Assembly: GCA_902803245.1 (NCBI GenBank)
Contig: CADCPJ010000353.1
Span: 1-8,009 of the forward strand
Direction: 5' to 3'
Source of the DNA: an uncultured Lachnospiraceae bacterium
Lineage (GTDB): Bacteria; Bacillota; Clostridia; Lachnospirales; Lachnospiraceae
Length of the DNA stretch: 8,009 nucleotides
Shown here: positions 1 to 5,868 of the stretch, one piece after another
Numbering within the stretch: position 1 is the first letter of the stretch
How the letters are laid out: the number at the start of each line of letters is the position of its first letter
The notes under the pieces: generated by a model
What the model was told of the DNA's origin: nothing
Seen by the model: the letters and a program-made list of their open reading frames with translations, nothing else
Databases searched by the model: none
Position numbers and translations under genes: made by a program

Positions 1-1
1 A

Positions 2-223
2 AAGAAAAGGCTGGTTCACATCACAGGAAGCATGACCAAGCCTGGATGTCCGTATGATAACAGATGTATGGAAAGCTTTTTCGCAAGTATGAAAAAAGAG
101 TATATTTCTCGGAAGGAATATGATACAATAGAAACGGTAAAGAAAGATGTATTCTATTATGTGGAAATATTCTACAACCGAAAACGCCTGCACGGAAAAA
201 CTGCAATAAAATGGCCTAATTAA
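2..223 (+). CDS. IS3-family transposase (OrfB), C-terminal fragment cut by window edge
   Basis: The reading frame is open from the left edge, so only the last ~73 residues are present and the start lies outside the window. It carries the end of the rve/DDE integrase core: a PYDNRCMESFF block, matching the family's PYDNAxxESFF, contains the third catalytic acid (Glu), with Lys seven residues later in FASMKKEY. It continues to the family's terminal FYNRKRLHG stretch. IS3 OrfB proteins normally continue with a G-Y-x-(S/T)-P-x-E/D-(F/Y) motif after the RLH/RPH block. Here the frame ends instead with KTAIKWPN and a TAA, so the C-terminus is probably truncated or frameshifted and the copy may be inactive. 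The product would cut and join IS ends. Base composition is clearly more AT-rich than the operon at 505-5400. The family call is firm; the subgroup is not assignable. Confidence 0.85.
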   Translation, partial: KKRLVHITGSMTKPGCPYDNRCMESFFASMKKEYISRKEYDTIETVKKDVFYYVEIFYNRKRLHGKTAIKWPN

Positions 224-233
224 ACGAAAAATG

Positions 234-258
234 TTGGACAAAAAAACACAGTGTCCAA
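234..258. repeat. Inverted repeat TTGGACA / TGTCCAA, candidate right end of the IS
   Basis: TTGGACA (234-240) and TGTCCAA (252-258) are perfect 7-bp inverted copies separated by 11 bases. TTGGACA lies 10 bases after the transposase stop and ends in CA. This fits the right terminus of an IS3-type element, since these begin with TG and end with CA. The second copy could be the left tip of another element, or the pair could simply form a hairpin. The left end of this IS is outside the window, so the terminus cannot be proven. Confidence 0.4.
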
Positions 259-317
259 TCGCAGTCAAGTCACTGGCTTGCGTCACGCCAAAGGCGGCCT
301 TGACAACGATTGTCCAC
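251..317. repeat. 67-bp imperfect palindrome next to the IS remnant
   Basis: The arm at 251-269 and the reverse complement of 299-317 agree at 15 of 19 positions. They enclose 29 bases that contain a further TGGC (274-277) / GCCA (287-290) pair. The unit could fold into a long branched hairpin. It lies directly after the candidate IS end and shares the TGTCC motif with it, so it may be a remnant of a second, miniature or degraded element. No coding sequence is supported here. Confidence 0.4.
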
Positions 318-371
318 GGTGCTATGTTAGGGAACAAGGGATCTGCAGATCCCATGAAAATCAAATGGAAA

Positions 372-418
372 CTGGTATGCATATGGAAGCATTGACCCAC
401 TAACTTTTGACATACCAG
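372..418. promoter_or_regulatory. Inverted repeat overlapping the candidate operon -35 box (possible operator)
   Basis: CTGGTATG at 372-379 is matched perfectly by CATACCAG at 411-418, with 31 bases between them. The right half overlaps the TTGACA at 407-412. An 8-base palindrome TATGCATA (376-383) overlaps the left half. Two separated half-sites around a -35 box would suit a looping or activating regulator, but the arms are short and chance cannot be excluded. Confidence 0.3.
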
Positions 419-438
419 CCAAATCAGCAGAATATAGA
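407..438 (+). promoter_or_regulatory. Candidate sigma-70 promoter of the amino-sugar operon
   Basis: A perfect -35 hexamer TTGACA lies at 407-412. The best -10 by match is TATAGA at 433-438, which gives a long 20-base spacer. GAATAT at 430-435 gives the usual 17-base spacer but matches poorly. A good -35 with a weak or badly spaced -10 is typical of promoters that need an activator. It is the only plausible promoter seen between the IS remnant and the kinase gene. Confidence 0.4.
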
Positions 439-445
439 AAAGTAT

Positions 446-479
446 GTTGTACCCCTCGACGTGTGACGAGGGGTACAAC
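446..479 (+). promoter_or_regulatory. Perfect 13-bp hairpin in the leader of the operon
   Basis: The arm GTTGTACCCCTCG (446-458) pairs perfectly with 467-479 around an 8-base loop. It lies about 10-20 bases after the candidate -10 and 25 bases before the kinase start. No T-run follows, so it is not a standard terminator. It could be a DNA operator at the transcription start or an RNA stem that stabilises or controls the 5' end of the mRNA. The sequence does not decide between these. Confidence 0.6.
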
Positions 480-504
480 GGACATTAGGGAGAAATGTGA
501 AAAT

Positions 505-1920
505 ATGCCGGCATATCTTGCTATAGATCTCGGGACCACAGGGTGCCGCAGCATGGTATTTGACAGCGCCTTGAACATCCTCGGGAGCGCGTATGAGGAA
601 TACGGTCTTGTGACCGGCGACGGAGGCCTGGTGGAGCAGGACGCGACCCTGTGGTGGGAAGTGACCATGCGTACCGCGAAAAAGGCCATCGCCGAATCGG
701 GACCGGTCCTTGTGAAGGGCATCTCCGTCAGTTCACAGGGGATAACCGTAGTGCCCGTCGACACGAAGCTGGAGCCTCTTTGCAACGCCATGAGCTGGCT
801 GGACATCCGTGCGAAGGATGAGACAGAACAGCTCCTCCGGGAAGAGGGGGACAGGGTACTCTTTCTTCATACCGGGAAACACATCGACGCCGTATATACG
901 CTGCCGAAGCTCATGTGGCTGCGGAACAGGCGTCCGGAGATATTCGAAAAAGCATACAAACTGCTGATGCCGATGGACTATCTTATCGGGAAGCTTACCG
1001 GAAGATGCGTCACCGACCACTCCATGGCATCGGGAACGCTCATGTATGATCTGAAGGATTCATGCTGGAGCGGAAGGATACTTGATAAATACGGCATACC
1101 GGAGGAAAAACTGCCCGATATACTCTGGAGCGGTGAGACCGCGGGGACGGTCCTGCCGGAGGTGGCCGATGAGCTCGACATCAGCAGGGACTGCACTGTC
1201 GCCGTCGGAGCCCAGGACCAGAAGTGTGCTGCCTTCGGGGCGGGGCTTGAAAAGGGCGTCATGACCGTGTCTCTCGGGACCGCCTGCGCCGTGACGAAGC
1301 TGTGGAGCGAGCCGAGGCCGGGTCTTTTCAGCGAGGTCGGCTGGTGCGGATACGTACACAGGAACGGATGGGTGACCGAGGGAGTGATCAATACCGCCGG
1401 CGCGTCGCTGCGCTGGCTGAGGGATCTCGCGTTCAGAGGCGAGGGATATGACGTCATTGACAGGGAAGCCGGAGAAGCGGTGGCCGCCGGCAGCCGTGTG
1501 ATGTTCTTCCCGTACCTGAGCGATCCCGGTGCCGGAGGCGCCTTTACGGGCATAAATCTCTCCACAGATCGGGGATGCCTTGCGGCAGCGGTCCTTGAAG
1601 GAGTGGCATTCCGCATACGTTCCCTGCTTGAGAAGATGGACGCGTACGGCAGTACGGATTCCGTGGTGCTGTTCGGCGGCGGGGCGAAGAGCAGGCTATG
1701 GTCCCAGATCATTGCTGACATAACAGGGATGGCCGTCATGGTTCCAAAGACAGAGGAAGCGGCCGGAGCGGGAGCTGCAAGACTGGCAGCGCTCGGCTGC
1801 GGGGAATCTCTTCCGCATCTCGGGTATGACCGCATCTTCCGTCCTTCGGACAGGAAGGAAGCCTATGAGGAGAAATACCGCGCGTACCTCGGCGCCGAGG
1901 CTGTGATGAAAAAAAGCTGA
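505..1920 (+). CDS. FGGY-family carbohydrate kinase (xylulokinase-like)
   Basis: This predicted 471-residue cytosolic kinase would transfer phosphate from ATP to a hydroxyl of a sugar or polyol. The length is normal for FGGY kinases (about 480-520, slightly short). The N-terminal ATP phosphate motif AIDLGTTG is at residues 6-13, the SWLDIR block at 97-102, and the catalytic-base region GAQDQ at 235-239 (Asp238). The second phosphate motif is SLGTACAV (256-263), and the adenosine-site block is LFGGGAKSRLWSQIIAD (389-405). ATG 505 is chosen because the conserved DLGTT sits at the usual distance from it. The ribosome site AGGGAG (487-492) is 12 bases away, somewhat far. A GTG at 463 in the same frame lies inside the leader hairpin and is rejected. 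It is the first gene of a four-gene operon and is 20 bases from the next gene. FGGY specificity cannot be read from these motifs. The amino-sugar neighbours suggest an amino sugar, N-acyl amino sugar or amino polyol rather than xylulose; that is inference. Confidence 0.9.
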   Translation: MPAYLAIDLGTTGCRSMVFDSALNILGSAYEEYGLVTGDGGLVEQDATLWWEVTMRTAKKAIAESGPVLVKGISVSSQGITVVPVDTKLEPLCNAMSWLDIRAKDETEQLLREEGDRVLFLHTGKHIDAVYTLPKLMWLRNRRPEIFEKAYKLLMPMDYLIGKLTGRCVTDHSMASGTLMYDLKDSCWSGRILDKYGIPEEKLPDILWSGETAGTVLPEVADELDISRDCTVAVGAQDQKCAAFGAGLEKGVMTVSLGTACAVTKLWSEPRPGLFSEVGWCGYVHRNGWVTEGVINTAGASLRWLRDLAFRGEGYDVIDREAGEAVAAGSRVMFFPYLSDPGAGGAFTGINLSTDRGCLAAAVLEGVAFRIRSLLEKMDAYGSTDSVVLFGGGAKSRLWSQIIADITGMAVMVPKTEEAAGAGAARLAALGCGESLPHLGYDRIFRPSDRKEAYEEKYRAYLGAEAVMKKS

Positions 1921-1940
1921 TTCATACAGGTGGTGATACT

Positions 1941-3110
1941 GTGCTGGTTATAGAAAACGCAAATGTCGTACTGGAAGACCGCATAATGCGAGGCGGTACC
2001 GTCATCGTGGAGGGAGACAGGATTGCCGGGTTAAGCAAGCGGTGCGTTCCGCATGACTGGGGAAACGCCGAAAGGTTTGACGCCCGGGGCCTTTATGTGG
2101 GACCCGGCTTCGTGGATATCCACGTCCACGGAGGAGGCGGGCATATGTTTTATTCGGAGCCCGGGAAGGCTGCGGAACATTTCCTGCGCCACGGGGAGAC
2201 CACCGTACTTGCCACCCTTTATTACGATCTTACGAAGGAACGCTTCCTTGATGCCATTGGCAGGGTAAAAGCAGCGATGGCGGTGCAGGACGGGGGTCCG
2301 ATCAGGGGATTCTATATGGAAGGGCCGTATATGAACCCGGCCTACGGAGCCAGCCCCGAAAAGAACTGCTGGAAAGGTGTGATACGTCCTGAGGACTATA
2401 CCGGGATCGTAGACCTTGCCGGGGGTCTCGCGAAGGTCTGGGCGGTAGCGCCTGAACGGGACGGGGTGGAGGATTTCGTGAAATATGCGAAAAAGGTCAA
2501 TCCCGGAGCAAGGATCGCCGTCGGACACAGCGAAGCCACGCCGGAGCAGATCCGCCGCTTAAGGGAATACGGGCTTTCCATAGCCACCCACTGCATGGAC
2601 GCAACGGGCAGCAGAACCGAATGGGTGGGGACCCGCGGGTGCGGCCCCGATGAGGCCTGCATGCTGGACGATGACATGTATGCCGAGCTCATCTGCGACT
2701 CTCTTGGCGTGCATGTATGCCCGGACCTCATAAAACTTCTTATAAAGGTAAAGGGCTTCAGCAAGGTCATGCTCATAACGGACAGCTTCGTCAGCGGTGA
2801 AGCCCCGCCTGACAGGCTGAAGGACGTGCCGGATCTGTCATTTGACGGCGCAGGCAATCTTAGCGGCAGCCGGCTGACTATGGACATGGCGTGCAGGAAC
2901 CTGGTGCGCCATACGGGATGTACAATGGAACAAGCCTTTCTCATGGCCTCGGGAAATCCGGCCAGAGCCATCGGGATGTACGGAGAGATCGGCTCCATCG
3001 CGAAGGGCAAAAGGGCAGATCTTGTCATATGCAATGAGATGTTCGATGTAAAACACGTGGTGATGAGCGGCAGGTTCATTACGCGCAGGGAGGATGATGA
3101 TAATGCTTAA
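1941..3110 (+). CDS. NagA-like amidohydrolase (N-acetyl amino-sugar-phosphate deacetylase family)
   Basis: This 389-residue amidohydrolase has the usual NagA length. NagA enzymes remove acetate from N-acetylglucosamine-6-phosphate in the cytosol. Visible metal and catalytic residues are HVH at 61-63 after GPGFVDI, Glu127 in the MEGPY motif, His196 in GHS, His217 in ATHCMDA, and catalytic Asp281 in LITDS. A C-terminal GxIAKGKRADLVI block completes the barrel/sandwich pattern. Two sites differ from classical NagA: the KGAH motif reads YGAS (Ser138 where His is expected), and the NAMxxxxxREPG phosphate-binding loop is replaced by DATGSRTEWVG (219-229). The start is GTG 1941, preceded by AGGTGGT (1928-1934) at 6 bases. 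The 3' end overlaps the next gene by 8 bases, indicating translational coupling. It is therefore a deacetylase-family enzyme with a probably altered substrate; the family is sure, the substrate is not. Confidence 0.88.
   Translation: MLVIENANVVLEDRIMRGGTVIVEGDRIAGLSKRCVPHDWGNAERFDARGLYVGPGFVDIHVHGGGGHMFYSEPGKAAEHFLRHGETTVLATLYYDLTKERFLDAIGRVKAAMAVQDGGPIRGFYMEGPYMNPAYGASPEKNCWKGVIRPEDYTGIVDLAGGLAKVWAVAPERDGVEDFVKYAKKVNPGARIAVGHSEATPEQIRRLREYGLSIATHCMDATGSRTEWVGTRGCGPDEACMLDDDMYAELICDSLGVHVCPDLIKLLIKVKGFSKVMLITDSFVSGEAPPDRLKDVPDLSFDGAGNLSGSRLTMDMACRNLVRHTGCTMEQAFLMASGNPARAIGMYGEIGSIAKGKRADLVICNEMFDVKHVVMSGRFITRREDDDNA
3087..3093 (+). promoter_or_regulatory. Ribosome site that decides the start of the ceramidase-family gene
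   Basis: AGGGAGG at 3087-3093 lies inside the end of the NagA-like gene. In-frame ATG codons occur at 3094, 3097 and 3103. Only 3103 has a workable spacing (9 bases); 3094 and 3097 are 0 and 3 bases from the motif. The start is therefore set at 3103, giving an 8-base overlap with the upstream gene. Confidence 0.75.
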
Positions 3111-4449
3111 GGCATCGATGAAAAGAGTGGAGATAACCCCGCCTGAGGGACTTGAGCTGGCAGGGTATCCCCACTATCCGAGATATAATGAGGGATGTCA
3201 CGATCCGCTGTACGCGGCGTGCATGTATATAAACAACGGCACCGCGGAGATATGCATGGTCACTCTGGACCTGCTGTTCTTCTCGAAAAAGCATGTGGCG
3301 GCGGTACGCCGTCTGACGGAGGAAAGAACCGGTATCCCCGGCGGACATATCATGATAAGCTGCAGCCACACACACTCAGGACCCTGGGCATCGGGAAGGC
3401 TCGATGTGGAAAGCCTTGAGGCGGGAAAGGAACAGCCACGGGAGTACGTTGAGGAGCTCATCTCAAAGATCGCCGGTCTTATCTCCGAGGCGAAAGAAGA
3501 TGCATATGACGCGTCATTCGGATACGGGACTGCGATATGCGGAGCGGAATCCGGAGTCGGCGGCAACAGAAGGATACCCGGAGGCCCACACGACCCTCTC
3601 GTGAGCGTCATGGCCGTAAGGGACGCGGCCGGGACTGTCAGGGGCGCGATCGTGAACTATACTCTCCATCCTTCGTTCATCCATGAGTGGAGCAACGTAT
3701 GCTCGGCCGACTACCCGTGCTATGTGAAACGCCAGTTCGAGGAACTTGAGCCGGGCGCGGTTACGGGGTTCGCCCAGGGAACGTCAGGGAACCAGTCCAG
3801 CCGGTATTACCGACACGGCGAGAGCTTTGACGAAGCGGAAAGGGTCGGAAGGACCATAGGAAAGGCAGCTCACATTGCGCTGCAGAACGCCGAATGGTCG
3901 GACGATATCGATATCGGCGCCGTGAGCGCCGAGATGAAGATAGAACTCAGGGATTTCGGCACGGAAGAGGAGCTGAGGGCCAAAGTGGCGGCGGACGAGG
4001 CGGTCTACAGGGATCTCTATTCAAAGTACGGAAAGTCGGAAAAGAGGGAAGAGTACTACCTGTGGCAGAATGCCAATCTGAAACTCCTGGGTTCAGAGGA
4101 CCAGCTCGGATATGTCCTGATGAGAAAACGAGGCGTAAAAGTCGAGCTTCTCGGGGACGAGGATCCGGCGGAGATCCAGGTATTCAGGCTGGGAGGACTG
4201 TGCGTCATCGGCATACCGGGCGAGATATTCGTTGAATACGGATTGTACATGAAGGCTGTGTCCGGTTTCGGGACCGTCATAGTCAATGAGCTTGCCAACG
4301 GGTGCCTGCCCGGATACATGTATACACCGGAGTCTCTGGTAACGGGAGGCTATGAGACCGATACCTCCATGCTCAGCGAGGACTTCGGCATGAAAATGAC
4401 AGATACGGCCATAAGGCTCGCGAGAAGCCTGAGGCGGAAGGAGATATGA
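3103..4449 (+). CDS. Cytosolic neutral/alkaline ceramidase-family hydrolase (N-terminal domain only)
   Basis: This 448-residue protein matches the catalytic N-terminal domain of neutral/alkaline non-lysosomal ceramidases, zinc amidases that cleave an N-acyl bond. Landmarks in order are ITPPEG near the N-terminus (11-16), CSHTHSGPW (87-95, His89/His91), NYTLHPSF (185-192, His189) followed by SADYP (201-205), FAQGTSGNQ (223-231, the family's QGxxGDQ block), IPGEIFVEYG (371-380, Glu374) and NGCLPGYMYTPES with GGYET (399-419, Tyr417). These cover the expected zinc ligands (His, His, Glu, Tyr). There is no signal peptide or membrane segment, and the C-terminal domain of true ceramidases is absent. 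True bacterial ceramidases are secreted, so a ceramide substrate is unlikely. Wedged between a deacetylase-like and a deaminase-like gene, it is best seen as an amidase for a small N-acylated amino compound; the substrate is inference. The gene ends 3 bases before the next start. Confidence 0.85.
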   Translation: MLKASMKRVEITPPEGLELAGYPHYPRYNEGCHDPLYAACMYINNGTAEICMVTLDLLFFSKKHVAAVRRLTEERTGIPGGHIMISCSHTHSGPWASGRLDVESLEAGKEQPREYVEELISKIAGLISEAKEDAYDASFGYGTAICGAESGVGGNRRIPGGPHDPLVSVMAVRDAAGTVRGAIVNYTLHPSFIHEWSNVCSADYPCYVKRQFEELEPGAVTGFAQGTSGNQSSRYYRHGESFDEAERVGRTIGKAAHIALQNAEWSDDIDIGAVSAEMKIELRDFGTEEELRAKVAADEAVYRDLYSKYGKSEKREEYYLWQNANLKLLGSEDQLGYVLMRKRGVKVELLGDEDPAEIQVFRLGGLCVIGIPGEIFVEYGLYMKAVSGFGTVIVNELANGCLPGYMYTPESLVTGGYETDTSMLSEDFGMKMTDTAIRLARSLRRKEI

Positions 4450-4452
4450 CTT

Positions 4453-5400
4453 ATGTTCGGTGAAGTTTTCAATCACGAGTGGTATCCGTTCAAAGATCAG
4501 TCTGAGATCGACCGCGTAAGGAAGATAACCAAAGAGGATATACTGGCCATGGACGGCAGACACCCGTCCAACCCGAATATCCGGCTGGATGTCCTGAAGG
4601 ATGAGGAGTTCGAGATGGTCATGTTAACTGACATGGTGAAGCGGATCATAGATTCGGACGTTAATGACAGGAAGTGCGTCATGGTGATGTGCAACCCGAA
4701 CCCGACGTACCGCAAGGTGGCGTATATGCTTCAGGAACTGAAGGTCAACATGCGGAACGTGAAATTCTATATGATGGACGAGTGGGCGGACGAGGACGGT
4801 AATATCGCGCCTCTAAGCTACAGGGCCGGGTTCGGCCACGCTTTCCAGGAGTTCATGATAAAGAACATCCAGGGACTCGGGTTCAGGGAGGAAAATTTCA
4901 TATATCACAGCAATGAGACGACGCCCGTGTTCACAAAGATGCTTGAGGAAGACGGAGAGGCTGACATAATCTATTCCGGTCCCGGATGGCCTGGGCATCT
5001 AGCTTTCATAGACCCGGTGGACGACTGGTTCAAGCCCACCATGGAGGAGTATCTGGAGCAGGGAGCCAAAGTGGCAAGACTGCATCCGCTGACGATAGCC
5101 CAGAACAGCCTTCACGGCGCCTTCGGATATTCGGGCGACATCTCAAAGGTCCCGCCGAAAGGGGCAATGATGGGGCCGCGGGATGCCATGAAGGCAAAGA
5201 ACGTCCTCGATATGCACGGCATCACCACGGCTGGCACGAAAGTGACATGGCAGAGACTGACGTCGAGGCTGTGCATCTTCGGCAAGCCGGACCAGCATGT
5301 GCCGGCATCCATACTTCAGCTCCGGGACAAGCCCACGCATATGATAATGAGCGAGAATCTGGCTTCCACCATAGAACCGGACGACTATTTCCAGTACTGA
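4453..5400 (+). CDS. Divergent NagB-like sugar-phosphate deaminase/isomerase
   Basis: This 315-residue protein of the glucosamine-6-phosphate deaminase / 6-phosphogluconolactonase fold is longer than typical NagB (~240-266) because of an N-terminal extension of about 50 residues. Recognisable blocks are VKFYMMDEW (103-111; Asp109-Glu110 align with the NagB DEY motif and its catalytic Asp72), GPGWPGHLAFIDP (176-188) and ASILQL (285-290). In NagB the second block reads GVDGHIAFNEP. Here His182 is kept, the Asp141 position is Pro180, and the Glu148 position is Asp187, so the ring-opening triad is incomplete. The phosphate-loop region near the N-terminus also differs (MCNPNPTYRK, 79-88). The start is ATG 4453, with AAGGAG (4438-4443) at 9 bases and only 3 bases after the upstream stop. 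It is the last gene of the operon, before the terminator. It probably performs an aldose-ketose isomerisation with or without amine loss on a non-standard substrate, which is inference from fold and neighbours. Confidence 0.82.
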   Translation: MFGEVFNHEWYPFKDQSEIDRVRKITKEDILAMDGRHPSNPNIRLDVLKDEEFEMVMLTDMVKRIIDSDVNDRKCVMVMCNPNPTYRKVAYMLQELKVNMRNVKFYMMDEWADEDGNIAPLSYRAGFGHAFQEFMIKNIQGLGFREENFIYHSNETTPVFTKMLEEDGEADIIYSGPGWPGHLAFIDPVDDWFKPTMEEYLEQGAKVARLHPLTIAQNSLHGAFGYSGDISKVPPKGAMMGPRDAMKAKNVLDMHGITTAGTKVTWQRLTSRLCIFGKPDQHVPASILQLRDKPTHMIMSENLASTIEPDDYFQY

Positions 5401-5475
5401 GAGACCTCAAAACAAAACGGGGGGCTAAGTATAGTGGATTCTTCAAGGTATGATTTAATATCTATATAAAAACCT

Positions 5476-5513
5476 AGAGCACTTCTTGTGATTAAATGCA
5501 AGAAGTGCTTTTT
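5476..5513 (+). terminator. Rho-independent terminator of the amino-sugar operon
   Basis: A perfect 11-bp stem pairs AGCACTTCTTG (5478-5488) with 5499-5509 around a 10-base loop. Weak extra pairs extend the base, and TTTTT (5509-5513) follows. It lies 77 bases after the NagB-like stop and closes the operon. Confidence 0.9.
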
Positions 5514-5793
5514 ACATTGTCGGGAATAAGATCAGAACCAGACCGCAGCGCTGAAACGTGAACAACTACACATGATAAGGGTTTTTGCAACAAATATACA
5601 AAGCTAAAAAGCGAACGCCGTCAGCCTTTCCAAGTATCTGAAAAAAAGAGTAAAGCCAAGCCCTTGACATTAGTTTCGGCATCTTTTTTGCCTGAACCTG
5701 TCTTGGACTTTTTTCTATTTTAGGCTGTTTATTTTGCTGCAGCTCCTTGTTTTTCATTGCTGTATACTCGATATTACGAATCAAAAATAGTTG
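5514..5793. other. AT-rich intergenic stretch with no convincing gene
   Basis: Between the terminator and the BlaI promoter the DNA is AT-rich, with several A and T runs. No tRNA, rRNA, CRISPR or clear IS end is seen. The only candidate coding content is the doubtful minus-strand ORF at 5566-5757. Nothing else could be identified at 5514-5565. Confidence 0.6.
5566..5757 (-). CDS. Doubtful small minus-strand ORF, unknown function
   Basis: This would encode 63 residues with a Lys/Gln-rich first half and a second half rich in aromatic and aliphatic residues (SRAWLYSFFQILGKADG). I do not recognise a family. The ATG at 5757 has no clear ribosome site. An internal ATG at 5682 has a modest AGG eight bases upstream and would give 38 residues. 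A possible minus-strand promoter lies just upstream (5771-5800). The composition is poorer in GC than its neighbours. It could be a remnant of a mobile element or non-coding; it is listed because it is the only open frame in this gap. Confidence 0.2.
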   Translation of the reverse strand: MKNKELQQNKQPKIEKSPRQVQAKKMPKLMSRAWLYSFFQILGKADGVRFLALYICCKNPYHV

Positions 5794-5800
5794 TTGACAA
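5771..5800 (-). promoter_or_regulatory. Possible minus-strand promoter sharing its -35 with the BlaI promoter
   Basis: Read on the minus strand, TTGTCA (5800-5795) is followed after 18 bases by TAATAT (5776-5771). The -35 overlaps the plus-strand TTGACA because TGTTGACAACA (5792-5802) is a palindrome. It would drive the doubtful ORF at 5566-5757. AT-rich DNA gives such matches easily. Confidence 0.25.
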
Positions 5801-5822
5801 CAGTCTACACTTATGGTATACT
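5794..5822 (+). promoter_or_regulatory. Consensus sigma-70 promoter of the BlaI/M56 unit
   Basis: A perfect -35 TTGACA (5794-5799) and a near-consensus -10 TATACT (5817-5822) are separated by exactly 17 bases. Transcription should start near 5829, leaving a leader of about 95 bases. It is a strong promoter, as expected for a unit held off by its own repressor. Confidence 0.8.
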
Positions 5823-5831
5823 TTGCTTGAG

Positions 5832-5847
5832 GTTGACAGGCGTCAAC
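5832..5847. promoter_or_regulatory. Candidate BlaI-type operator just after the transcription start
   Basis: GTTGAC (5832-5837) and GTCAAC (5842-5847) form a perfect inverted repeat with a 4-base centre. GTTGAC also occurs at 5793-5798, overlapping the -35, 39 bases upstream. Two sites about four helix turns apart, covering -35 and +4 to +19, suit autorepression by the BlaI-family protein encoded downstream. It does not match the MecI/BlaI TACA/TGTA core, so this is inference from position and symmetry. Confidence 0.45.
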
Positions 5848-5868
5848 ATGTAACAAGTATCATATCAA

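Noticed and set aside
456..459. SSDK in the M56 protein (residue numbers of that protein) as a penicillin-binding SxxK motif
   Set aside because: No surrounding PBP sequence context such as STxK with following SxN or KTG was seen; it is in a Ser/Asp-rich segment where the pattern arises easily.
446..479. Leader hairpin as a rho-independent terminator or attenuator
   Set aside because: The bases after the stem (CGGACATTAGGG) contain no T-run, and no competing antiterminator pairing was found by eye.
463..504. GTG start giving the kinase 14 extra residues
   Set aside because: It lies within the 13-bp hairpin, lacks a ribosome site, and the extra residues are not family-like; ATG 505 fits FGGY N-termini.
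978..1835. 285-codon minus-strand frame opposite the kinase
   Set aside because: The plus-strand frame carries all FGGY motifs; the minus product is a Ser/Pro/Ala-rich shadow with no domain.
2396..3079. 227-codon minus-strand frame opposite the NagA-like gene
   Set aside because: Shadow of a gene with clear catalytic motifs; low-complexity Ser/Pro/Arg composition.
4093..4563. 156-codon minus-strand frame spanning the junction of the last two operon genes
   Set aside because: It overlaps two well-supported genes on the opposite strand and shows no recognisable motif.
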